DNA of 64,000 bases from CAWINX01 sp963702055. GTDB taxonomy: Bacteria > Actinomycetota > Thermoleophilia > Solirubrobacterales > 70-9. Location of the stretch: assembly GCA_963702055.1 (NCBI GenBank), contig OY969702.1:2418001-2482000 (forward strand). The letters run 5' to 3'. This document shows, one piece after another, positions 57,644 through 64,000 of the stretch. The position numbers and the translations under genes were made by a program. A model generated the notes under the pieces. It was not told where the DNA came from. It ran no database searches and saw only the letters and a list, made by a program, of their open reading frames with translations. Numbering within the stretch: position 1 is the first letter of the stretch; every line of letters begins with the position of its first letter.

Positions 57644-58638
57644 GCGTTGCTGAGCAGCTGGGACGGCGCCGGCAGCGAGGCGATCAGTCCGTTGTCGCGC
57701 ATCCAGGCGGCGAAGGCTCGCCACTCGGCCGGGTTCATGTAGCCGTATGGGTGGGCGCCGGCGGGCGGCGCCAGCAGCGGCAGGGTCGCCTTCACCTCGG
57801 CCTCGGTCAGCTTCGGGTCGAGGTCGTGGTTGGCCTCCAGCACCGCCTTGGTCGCCGCGCCCGGGTCCTTTGCGGCGGCCGTGGTGCCTCGCTCCAGCGC
57901 GGCGATGAACAGCCGGAACGCCTCGGGGTCCTTCTGTAGTCGCTTGCGGTTGGCGACCAGGACCAGCTCGTCGTAGGTGGGGACGCCGAGCTTGTCGACC
58001 GGGGTGACGACGGGGTCCTTGCCGCGCTTGCGCAGGTCGACCCCCTCGACGTTGAGGAAGCCGCCCAGCATCGCCTGGGCGCTGCCGCCGACCAGCGCCG
58101 GCAGCAGTCCGAAGCCGACGTTGACGGCCTTGACCGCGGCGGGGGAGAGGTTGGCGCGGGCGAGGATCGTCTTCAAGAAGGCGTCCTGGTACGGGATGCC
58201 CGCGGTGGCGATCGTCTTGCCGCGCAGGCTTCCGACTCCCTTGATGCCGGACTTCTTCAGCCAAATCATCGAGGTAAGTGGCCGGTCGACCAGCGCCCCG
58301 ATCGCGACCACGTCGAGGCCCTTGTCTTGGGCGAGCAGCACCTCCGGCTCATAGGAGATCGCCAGGTCCGTCTGGCCCGCGGCGACCTGGCGGATCGGCG
58401 CCGAGGGGTCGGAGGGGGCGTCAATGCTGACGTCGAGTCCGGCGTCGCGGAAGTAGCCGAGCTTCTGCGCCATGTAGATCCCGGCGTGGTCGGGGTTGGG
58501 GTAGAAGTCGAGCGTCAGGCCGAACGGCTGCGCTTTGGCGGTGACGTCCTCGCTCTTCTCGCCGCAGGCGGCGAGGCCGAGGGCGAGGGCAAGCAGGGCG
58601 ACGGCGACCGCGATCGCCGGGGTGCGTCGGAGTCTCAC
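57616..58638 (-). CDS. ABC transporter substrate-binding lipoprotein (ThiY/NMT1-like)
   Basis: Lipoprotein of 340 residues with signal LALALGLAAC and a periplasmic-binding fold of the NMT1/THI5 type. The segment LDFYPNPDHAGIYMAQ resembles the pyrimidine-binding ThiY proteins, which import HMP precursors for thiamine. Related SsuA/TauA proteins bind sulfonates, and a TauE/SafE gene is close, so both options remain open. The permease and ATPase genes follow upstream in the same direction. Confidence 0.8.
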   Translation of the reverse strand: MRLRRTPAIAVAVALLALALGLAACGEKSEDVTAKAQPFGLTLDFYPNPDHAGIYMAQKLGYFRDAGLDVSIDAPSDPSAPIRQVAAGQTDLAISYEPEVLLAQDKGLDVVAIGALVDRPLTSMIWLKKSGIKGVGSLRGKTIATAGIPYQDAFLKTILARANLSPAAVKAVNVGFGLLPALVGGSAQAMLGGFLNVEGVDLRKRGKDPVVTPVDKLGVPTYDELVLVANRKRLQKDPEAFRLFIAALERGTTAAAKDPGAATKAVLEANHDLDPKLTEAEVKATLPLLAPPAGAHPYGYMNPAEWRAFAAWMRDNGLIASLPAPSQLLSNAYLAGSIPE

Positions 58639-58647
58639 CCCCCCTTT

Positions 58648-59400
58648 CTATCGCCAAGTGACGATGCGGCGCTCCGCGAGGGCGAGCAGGCCGAAGAGGA
58701 CGATCGCCATCGCCGAGAGCACGACCACCGAGGCGAACAGCCGCGCCGTCTCCAGCTGGGCGTTGTCCTGGAGCATCAGGTGGCCGAGCCCGGACGCGGA
58801 TCCGGCCCACTCGCCGAAGACGGCGCCGATCACCGCCACCGCGACGGCGATCTTGGCGCCGCTGAAAGCGTAGGGGAGGGCGGTGGGGGCCTCGACCCGG
58901 CGGAAGGTCTGCCAGCGGTCGGCGTCGAGCGTCCGCATCATCTTGCTCGCGTCGGGGTCGACGGAGCGCAGGCCGTCGAGTGCGTTGACGGTGATCGGGA
59001 AGAAGCAGATCAGCGCGATGATCCCCAGCTTCGGGCCGATCCCGTAGCCGAACCAGACGACGAGGATCGGGGCGATCACGATGATCGGGATCGTCTGCGA
59101 GGCGACCAGCAGGGGATAGGTGGCGCGCCGCAGCGTCTCGGAGAGGTGCAGCGCGGTCGCGAAGGCCAGCCCCGCGACCAGCGCGCAGCAGAAGCCGAGC
59201 AGCACCTCCTTCAGCGTCACCCAGGCGTTGTCGGCGAGCAGCGCGCGGTTTTCCCACAGCGAGGACGCGACGTCGGAGGGCGCCGGGACGAGGAAGTCCT
59301 CGAGGTGCAGGGCGCCGGCGATCGCCCCCGTCGTCGCCGCCACCTGCCAGAGCGCGATCAACGCCGCGATCACCACCCCGGGCAGCACCCAGCGCTTCAC
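58648..59400 (-). CDS. ABC transporter permease (ThiX/SsuC-like)
   Basis: Permease of 250 residues with about six helices and the cytoplasmic EAA loop region (LDGLRSVDPDASKMMRTLDA, then AGASTFRRVEAPTALPYAFSG-type sequence). It is nine bases upstream of the binding-protein gene. A family-2 palindromic repeat separates it from the ATPase gene. Confidence 0.88.
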   Translation of the reverse strand: MKRWVLPGVVIAALIALWQVAATTGAIAGALHLEDFLVPAPSDVASSLWENRALLADNAWVTLKEVLLGFCCALVAGLAFATALHLSETLRRATYPLLVASQTIPIIVIAPILVVWFGYGIGPKLGIIALICFFPITVNALDGLRSVDPDASKMMRTLDADRWQTFRRVEAPTALPYAFSGAKIAVAVAVIGAVFGEWAGSASGLGHLMLQDNAQLETARLFASVVVLSAMAIVLFGLLALAERRIVTWR

Positions 59401-59407
59401 GACTCCA

Positions 59408-59458
59408 GCTTCCGCTGTGCTTTAGCCGGGTATAGGGGGGCAAAGGAACAGCGCAAGC
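59408..59458. repeat. palindromic repeat, family 2, copy 3
   Basis: GCTTCCGCTGT (59408-59418) pairs with ACAGCGCAAGC (59448-59458), with one mismatch. The centre TTTAGCCGGGTATAGGGGGG matches copies 1 and 2. It lies in the gap between the ATPase stop and the permease start within one transport operon. Confidence 0.85.
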
Positions 59459-60286
59459 TCATTTTGCGCCCTCCCGTAGCGCTCGCATCGCCCGCTCTCG
59501 CGTCGCGACGAACTCGGGATCGGTGACCGCGGCGTCGCGATCCGGCGCCCGTGGCCGCGGCGCTTGCAGCTCCTCGACGATCCGCGCCGGGCGCGCCGAG
59601 AGCACCGCGACGTGATCGGAGAGGTAGAGCGCCTCCTCGACGTCGTGGGTGACGAGGACGACGGTGCGCGGGTCAGCCCTCAGTGCTTCCGCGAGCCACT
59701 CCTGCATCTCGGCGCGGGTGATCGCGTCGAGTGAGGCGAAGGGCTCGTCCAGGGCCAGCACGGGCTTGCCGGCAAGCAGCGTGCGCAGAAAGGCGACCCG
59801 TTGGCGCATTCCTCCCGAGAGCTCGGCGGGGCGGGCTCGCTCGAAGCCCTCGAGGCCGAAGCGCTCGAAGAGGCGGCTCGCCCGGCGGCGTGCCTCTGCC
59901 TTGCCGACTCCGTGGTTGCGCATCGCCAGGCCGGCGTTGTCGATCGCCGAGTACCAGGGCAGAAGCAGGTCGCGCTGTGGCATGTAGGCCGTGTGGGCGA
60001 GCCGCGCGACGGGGTCGCTCGCGCCTCCGACCGCGATCCCCCCCGCGGAGGGCTCGCGCAGGCCGGCGATCAGCTCCAGCAGCGTCGACTTGCCGCAGCC
60101 GGACGGGCCGACCAGGCCCAGCACCTCATGCGGGCGAGCTTCGAGGTCGAGTCGCTCGATCGTCCGCAGTTCGCCGTAGGAGTGCTCCAGGCTGCGGATC
60201 GAGACGGCCCCGCTGTCGTCTCCATGAACCTCCGTCATTGCAGGCCCGGAGGGCTTTGCGGCGAAATCTTCGGTTTCAGCCCGCAT
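59459..60286 (-). CDS. ABC transporter ATP-binding protein (ThiZ/SsuB-like)
   Basis: ATPase of 275 residues: Walker A GPSGCGKST, Q-loop MPQRD, signature LSGGMRQR, Walker B LALDEPFASLD and the H-loop VTHDVEEAL. The family is the nitrate/sulfonate/taurine/HMP ATPase group. The ATG at 60286 is preferred because AGGA lies eight bases upstream; MTEVHG at 60238 is an alternative. It is divergent from TauE/SafE. Confidence 0.88.
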   Translation of the reverse strand: MRAETEDFAAKPSGPAMTEVHGDDSGAVSIRSLEHSYGELRTIERLDLEARPHEVLGLVGPSGCGKSTLLELIAGLREPSAGGIAVGGASDPVARLAHTAYMPQRDLLLPWYSAIDNAGLAMRNHGVGKAEARRRASRLFERFGLEGFERARPAELSGGMRQRVAFLRTLLAGKPVLALDEPFASLDAITRAEMQEWLAEALRADPRTVVLVTHDVEEALYLSDHVAVLSARPARIVEELQAPRPRAPDRDAAVTDPEFVATRERAMRALREGAK

Positions 60287-60360
60287 GCTGGTATCCTGCC
60301 GCACTTCGCACTCCTGACCTAAGTAGTCGAGAAAGTCGATAAAGCAAGAAGGCAGCCTCC

Positions 60361-61284
60361 ATGGATCCCGCGATCATCCTTTTCGGACTCGGCATCGGCG
60401 TGCTCGTCGGCATGACGGGCATGGGCGGCGGCTCGTTGATGACGCCGTTGCTGATCCTCATCTTCGGGATCCAGCCGACCACCGCGATCGGCACCGACAT
60501 CTTCTACTCGGCGATCACCAAGACGGTCGGTGGCTGGCGTCACCTGCGGATGAAGACCGTGAACATGGAGCTGGTCAAGTGGCTGTCTTTGGGCAGCGTC
60601 CCGGCGGCGGTTGCCGGGGTCGCGATCGTCTCGGTTCTCGAGAAGCACGTCAACCCCGACCGGCTCGACTCGCTCGTCTACGCGGTGCTCGGCGGGACCC
60701 TGCTGATGGTCGGGATCATCACCCTGGCGCGAGCGTTGATCCTTCGCCGCCTGGTCGACGAGCGCGAGCGGTTCGAGGTGGAGCGCCGCCACAAAGTCGC
60801 CGCCGTCGTGATCGGCGCCACCACCGGCTTCGTGATCGGGATCACCTCGGCCGGCTCCGGCACGGTGATCGCGATCCTGCTGATCGCCGTCTATCGCCTC
60901 GCCCCGAAGAAGGTCGTCGGCACCGACGTCTTCCACGCCGCCGTCCTGCTCTGGGCCGCCGGGATCGCCCACTGGATCGGCGGCAACGTCGACTTCACCC
61001 TCGCCGCCAACATCCTGATCGGCTCGGTGCCGGGCGTCGTGATCGGCGCCGCCCTCTCCGACAAGGCCCCACAGGGCTTTATCCGCACCGGGCTTGGCGT
61101 CGTCCTGATCGGCTCGGGGATCGTCACGATCCAGAAGGGCGACCCGACCGTCTGGCCGATCGCCGCCGGAGTAGCCGCCCTCAGTCTCGGCGCGATCCTC
61201 TACGCGCCGCACTGGCTCAATCGCCGTCGGGCGCGAAACGGAGGATCGACGCCGGGCGACCTCACCGCCGAGACGATCGGCTAG
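60361..61284 (+). CDS. TauE/SafE-family sulfite/sulfonate exporter-like protein
   Basis: Membrane protein of 307 residues with eight or nine helices. The family repeat is seen as GVLVGMTGMGGGSLMTPLLIL near the N-terminus and GFVIGITSAGSGTVIAILLI near residue 160. TauE/SafE proteins move sulfite, sulfoacetate or other anions. Its stop overlaps the convergent Rrf2 gene by four bases, which suggests linkage with sulfur control. Confidence 0.88.
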   Translation: MDPAIILFGLGIGVLVGMTGMGGGSLMTPLLILIFGIQPTTAIGTDIFYSAITKTVGGWRHLRMKTVNMELVKWLSLGSVPAAVAGVAIVSVLEKHVNPDRLDSLVYAVLGGTLLMVGIITLARALILRRLVDERERFEVERRHKVAAVVIGATTGFVIGITSAGSGTVIAILLIAVYRLAPKKVVGTDVFHAAVLLWAAGIAHWIGGNVDFTLAANILIGSVPGVVIGAALSDKAPQGFIRTGLGVVLIGSGIVTIQKGDPTVWPIAAGVAALSLGAILYAPHWLNRRRARNGGSTPGDLTAETIG

Positions 61285-61736
61285 CGGGCGACCCAGGCGT
61301 CGGGTGAGCCGACCAGGTGCTCGACCACCGGCGGCAGCTCGCCGGAGACGAGATCGGCGAGGGTGACCTGCTCGACGACGCTACGGAGACTGGCGCGCAC
61401 CGCGATCCAGACCTCCTGCAGATGTTCGGCGTTGCCCCGGTACTCGATCGCTTCGGGTGGGGAGGACTGCACGTGGGCAATCGGTCCCTCGACCGCCCGC
61501 ACGACATCGGCGATGGTCACGTCGTCGGCTGGGCGCGCCAGCCAATAACCGCCCTTGGCTCCCCGCCGAGCCCGCACGATCCCGGCGTGCTTCAGCTCCA
61601 ACAAAATGTGCTCGAGGAACTGCAGCGGGATGTCCTGCGCCTCCGCCAGCTTCTCCCCCTTGACGGGGCCCTCGTCGGCCGCCGCCAGCTCGGCGGCGGC
61701 GCGCACTGCATAGTCGGCCTTCGCGGAAACGCGCAC
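61281..61736 (-). CDS. Rrf2-family transcriptional regulator without cluster cysteines
   Basis: Rrf2-type regulator of 151 residues: winged helix (VSAKADYAVRAAAELA, KLAEAQDIPLQFLEHIL, RGAKGGYWLARPAD) followed by a dimer helix. The three cysteines that hold an iron-sulfur cluster in IscR/NsrR/RsrR are missing; I see no cysteine at all. It is therefore more like CymR, which responds to sulfur supply through a partner. Its neighbour TauE/SafE supports that idea. Confidence 0.85.
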   Translation of the reverse strand: MRVSAKADYAVRAAAELAAADEGPVKGEKLAEAQDIPLQFLEHILLELKHAGIVRARRGAKGGYWLARPADDVTIADVVRAVEGPIAHVQSSPPEAIEYRGNAEHLQEVWIAVRASLRSVVEQVTLADLVSGELPPVVEHLVGSPDAWVAR

Positions 61737-61748
61737 GGTCGGAGTTAA

Positions 61749-63155
61749 TCAGTCCTGTGTCGGCACGCCGCCGGCGACGACGTTGACGAAGTTCTCCAAG
61801 TGCCGAGTGGTCCAGCACTCGAACGCCCCGTCGCAGTAGCGCTCGTAGGCGGCCATCACCGAGTCGCCGTAGTTCCAGTAGAGCCGGGGCTCGGGGTTGA
61901 GCCAGAAGAGCCGGCCGGCTCGCTCGGCCACCTGAGCGAAGACCTCGGCGTGGGGCTCGCGGCCGTTGGTGCGGGCGTCGCCCAGCACGATCACGGTTGA
62001 GCTGGGGCCAAGCTCGTCGGAGATTTCGGCCAGGAACTCCAGCCAGACGCGACCGTAGTCGGTGTAGCCGGAGACGTCGGCAACGCCGCCCTCGCTGGAA
62101 ATCCGCTGCGAGGCGGCGCGGAAGTCGCGCTCGTGCTCGAAGACCTCGGTCACCTCCGAGATCCGCTCGATGAAGACGAAGCTGCGCAGCTTGCGGAACG
62201 AGTCGTGCAGCGCGTGCAGGACCGAGAGGAAGAAGACGCTGGCCGAGGTGACCGAGGTGGAGACGTCGCAGAGGACGTAGATCTCGGGGCGCCTCGGCCG
62301 CTTCGGCCGGTAGCGCAGGTGCATCGGCACGCCGCCGGTCTCCAGCGAGGCGCGCATCGTGCGGCGCACGTCGACCGTCTGTCCCTTGCGTCGCCCGCGC
62401 TGCTCGTGCCCCAGGGTCGCCAGGCGGCGCTTCATCTGCGAGACGGCGCGGTGCACGGCGGCGAGGTCCTGGGTCGGGCTGGTCGGCAGGGCGCGGTCCA
62501 GCTCGGCCAGGGGGCGGGAGGGGGGAAGGGTCTCGGTTCGCTCGATCAGGTCGCGTTCCAGCTCCCGGCGCAGGTGGCGCTCGAAGCGGTTGAGCTGCTC
62601 GCGGTCGATCGGCGGCAGCTCGGTCGCCCCGTCCTGCGCCGGCGGCTGCGTCCCGGCCGAGAGCCCGAGGGTGCGTCGGATCCGCTGGACGTCGACCCCG
62701 ACCACGCCGGAGCCCTCGGCGCGGCGGCCGAAGGCGGCAATCGCCAGTCGCGCCAGGTCGCGCATCTCCCCGTCGTTGCTCTCGGCGATCGCCTGGCGGA
62801 TCTGCTCGCGCAGCTCGTCGAGGTCGAGGCGATCGCCGCCCTCGTGCCGCTGCTCTCCCTCGGTGACGCCGCGCTCGATCGCCTCGCCCTCGGTGGAGCG
62901 GAAGAAGAATCGATCGAAGAGCAACTCGAAGACCCGCCTGTCCTCCTGGGACTTGGCGATCGTCGTCGCCAGCGCTTCGCGGAAGTCCTCCCGCTCGGTC
63001 CAGGGGATCTGCTCCAACGCCGCGAACGCGTCGAGGATCTCCGACGTCCCGACCGCAACCCCCTCGCTGCGAAGCTCCTCGCAGAAGGCGAGCAGCTTCG
63101 GCGCCAGCCCCGGAGGCCCGGTGTCGAGCTTCGGCCCGTAGGGCGAGGCGGCCAT
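61749..63155 (-). CDS. vWA-domain protein (CoxE-like)
   Basis: Protein of 468 residues with a C-terminal von Willebrand A domain: VLCDVSTSVTSAS (a MIDAS-type DxSxS), the TDYGRVWLEF threonine and VIVLGDARTNG. The N-terminal half is helical and acidic, with a basic KRRLATLGHEQRGRRKG segment. Such proteins pair with MoxR-type AAA ATPases as assembly or activation chaperones. It starts at ATG 63155, five bases after the MoxR stop; the longer upstream frame is antisense. Confidence 0.85.
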   Translation of the reverse strand: MAASPYGPKLDTGPPGLAPKLLAFCEELRSEGVAVGTSEILDAFAALEQIPWTEREDFREALATTIAKSQEDRRVFELLFDRFFFRSTEGEAIERGVTEGEQRHEGGDRLDLDELREQIRQAIAESNDGEMRDLARLAIAAFGRRAEGSGVVGVDVQRIRRTLGLSAGTQPPAQDGATELPPIDREQLNRFERHLRRELERDLIERTETLPPSRPLAELDRALPTSPTQDLAAVHRAVSQMKRRLATLGHEQRGRRKGQTVDVRRTMRASLETGGVPMHLRYRPKRPRRPEIYVLCDVSTSVTSASVFFLSVLHALHDSFRKLRSFVFIERISEVTEVFEHERDFRAASQRISSEGGVADVSGYTDYGRVWLEFLAEISDELGPSSTVIVLGDARTNGREPHAEVFAQVAERAGRLFWLNPEPRLYWNYGDSVMAAYERYCDGAFECWTTRHLENFVNVVAGGVPTQD

Positions 63156-63160
63156 CGGCC

Positions 63161-64000
63161 TCAGCCCTGGGTGGGCGCGGCGAGTTTGACGCCGACCCGC
63201 TCGGCAACCAGGTCGATGTCGGTGCGGTGCTTGACGATGATCGACATCGACTGGGCGAAGGTTTCGCTGTCGATGTCCTCCGCCCCCATCAGCAGCAGCG
63301 TCCGCGCCCAGTCGATCGACTCGGCGATCGAGGGGGGCTTTTTCAGGTCGAGCGCGCGCACCATTCGCACCACCTCGACCATCCGTCGCGCCAATGCCTC
63401 GGGCAGGTCGGGCGTGTGCAGGCGGACGATCTCCATCTCTCGATCGACCTCGGGGTAGTCGAGCCAGAGGTAGAGGCAACGCCGCTTCAGCGCCTCGGTC
63501 AACTCGCGCGAGTTGTTCGAGGTGAGGACGACGATCGGCATCGTCGTCGCCGAGACCTGGCCGAGCTCGGGGATCGTGATCTGGAAATCGGAAAGCAGCT
63601 CCAGCAGCATCGCCTCGAACTCCTGGTCGGTCTTGTCGATCTCGTCGATCAGCAGGACGACCGGCTCGGGGCTGGCGATCGCGTGCATCAGCGGGCGCTC
63701 AAGCAGGAACTCCTTGGCGAAGATGTCGTCGTGGACGTCCTCCCAGCCGGATTCCCCGCCGGCCTGGATCCGCAGCAGCTGCTTGCGGTAGTTCCACTCG
63801 TAGAGCGCCTTCGCCTCGTCGAGGCCTTCGTAGCACTGGAGGCGGATCAGCTCGCGACCCGTGGCCCGGGAGAGCGCCTTGGCCAGCTCGGTCTTGCCGA
63901 CCCCGGCCGGGCCCTCGACCAGGACCGGCTTGCCAAGCCGCTGAGCGAGGAAGGAGACCAGCGCCGTGGACTCGTCGGCCAGGTAGCCGGCGGTGGCCAG
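63161..64000 (-). CDS. MoxR-family AAA+ ATPase (5' end outside window)
   Basis: AAA+ ATPase, 279 residues seen to the stop, reading in from the window edge at 64000 without a start. Walker A is EGPAGVGKTELAK, Walker B VLLIDEIDK, sensor 1 LTSNNSRELT; the arginine-finger region KRRCLYLWLD is clear. MoxR ATPases act with a vWA protein, encoded directly downstream, to mature metalloenzymes or complexes. The N-terminal ~30-40 residues probably lie past the window. Confidence 0.9.
   Translation of the reverse strand: MATAGYLADESTALVSFLAQRLGKPVLVEGPAGVGKTELAKALSRATGRELIRLQCYEGLDEAKALYEWNYRKQLLRIQAGGESGWEDVHDDIFAKEFLLERPLMHAIASPEPVVLLIDEIDKTDQEFEAMLLELLSDFQITIPELGQVSATTMPIVVLTSNNSRELTEALKRRCLYLWLDYPEVDREMEIVRLHTPDLPEALARRMVEVVRMVRALDLKKPPSIAESIDWARTLLLMGAEDIDSETFAQSMSIIVKHRTDIDLVAERVGVKLAAPTQG

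Noticed and set aside
60239..60360. TPP riboswitch before the ThiZ-like gene
   Set aside because: A GGCTGAAACC stretch exists, but the remaining conserved TPP elements (CTGAGA, CCTGATC) are absent.
1..64000. tRNA, rRNA, CRISPR arrays, insertion sequences, prophage genes
   Set aside because: No T-loop consensus with acceptor pairing, no direct-repeat array, and no transposase or integrase gene were found by reading both strands. The 'phage holin' gene is a chromosomal family.

Overview
The window is about 70% GC, tightly packed and rich in ATGA/GTGA start-stop overlaps. Several features point to a high-GC actinobacterium, most likely a Thermoleophilia/Solirubrobacterales-type lineage: an actinobacterial-type integration host factor, YrbE/MlaE permeases with their ATPase, a Ddn-like F420-dependent reductase, an adrenodoxin-type ferredoxin reductase, a DUF6636-like secreted protein, a PimA-like glycosyltransferase and many acyl-CoA enzymes. 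The placement is inferred from gene content, not from a marker phylogeny. I saw no rRNA, tRNA, CRISPR array, insertion sequence or prophage. This is ordinary chromosome with some unusual modules and several dispersed inverted repeats.

Layout. 1-9.6 kb: the end of glycerol kinase, an acyltransferase, an MBL hydrolase, a PECR-like SDR, a FabG/Ddn-like pair, small GNAT/VOC/ABM genes, SixA, a flavodoxin and a secreted protein. Four copies of one palindromic repeat family lie in the first 5.5 kb. 9.6-20.5 kb: an acyl-CoA block with two acyl-CoA dehydrogenases, enoyl-CoA hydratase, a biotin-dependent carboxyltransferase, a BKACE enzyme, a CaiB CoA-transferase, a MerR regulator and an SDR, plus a DUF445/Abi-alpha pair. 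20.5-25.7 kb: Nit2-like amidase plus TetR, a membrane-protein trio, DegV, and an ErpA-Grx4-BolA iron-sulfur module. 25.7-28.4 kb: an operon of a chlorite-dismutase-family heme protein, a small zinc-motif protein and FprA. 28.4-34.7 kb: a membrane protein, a glycosyltransferase-flippase fusion, an HD-GYP protein and a secreted protein. 34.7-43.3 kb: MetH, P450, ALDH, a sugar dehydrogenase and a lipoprotein. 43.5-49.9 kb: two MlaE permeases, MlaF, an RND/MMPL exporter, a redoxin-like protein and a B3/4-domain protein. 50-55.3 kb: two small unknowns, IHF, a serine-palmitoyltransferase-like enzyme divergent from a large GNAT-fold protein, and an AlkA-like glycosylase. 55.3-64 kb: a PAS-GAF-GGDEF-EAL protein, a ThiYXZ-like ABC transporter, TauE/SafE with an Rrf2 regulator, and a vWA/MoxR pair that runs off the end.

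Main points of interest. First, the serine-palmitoyltransferase-like enzyme and the divergent GNAT-fold gene could be the core of a ceramide-type sphingolipid pathway. Second, two families of long-armed palindromic repeats (seven full copies and one half copy) sit at gene ends. Third, a shared TTGRCTGGYCAGYC palindrome lies before three operons, one of which encodes a TetR regulator. Fourth, an MlaE/MlaF transporter operon has no MCE-domain gene but carries an RND exporter. All functional statements are inferred from sequence.
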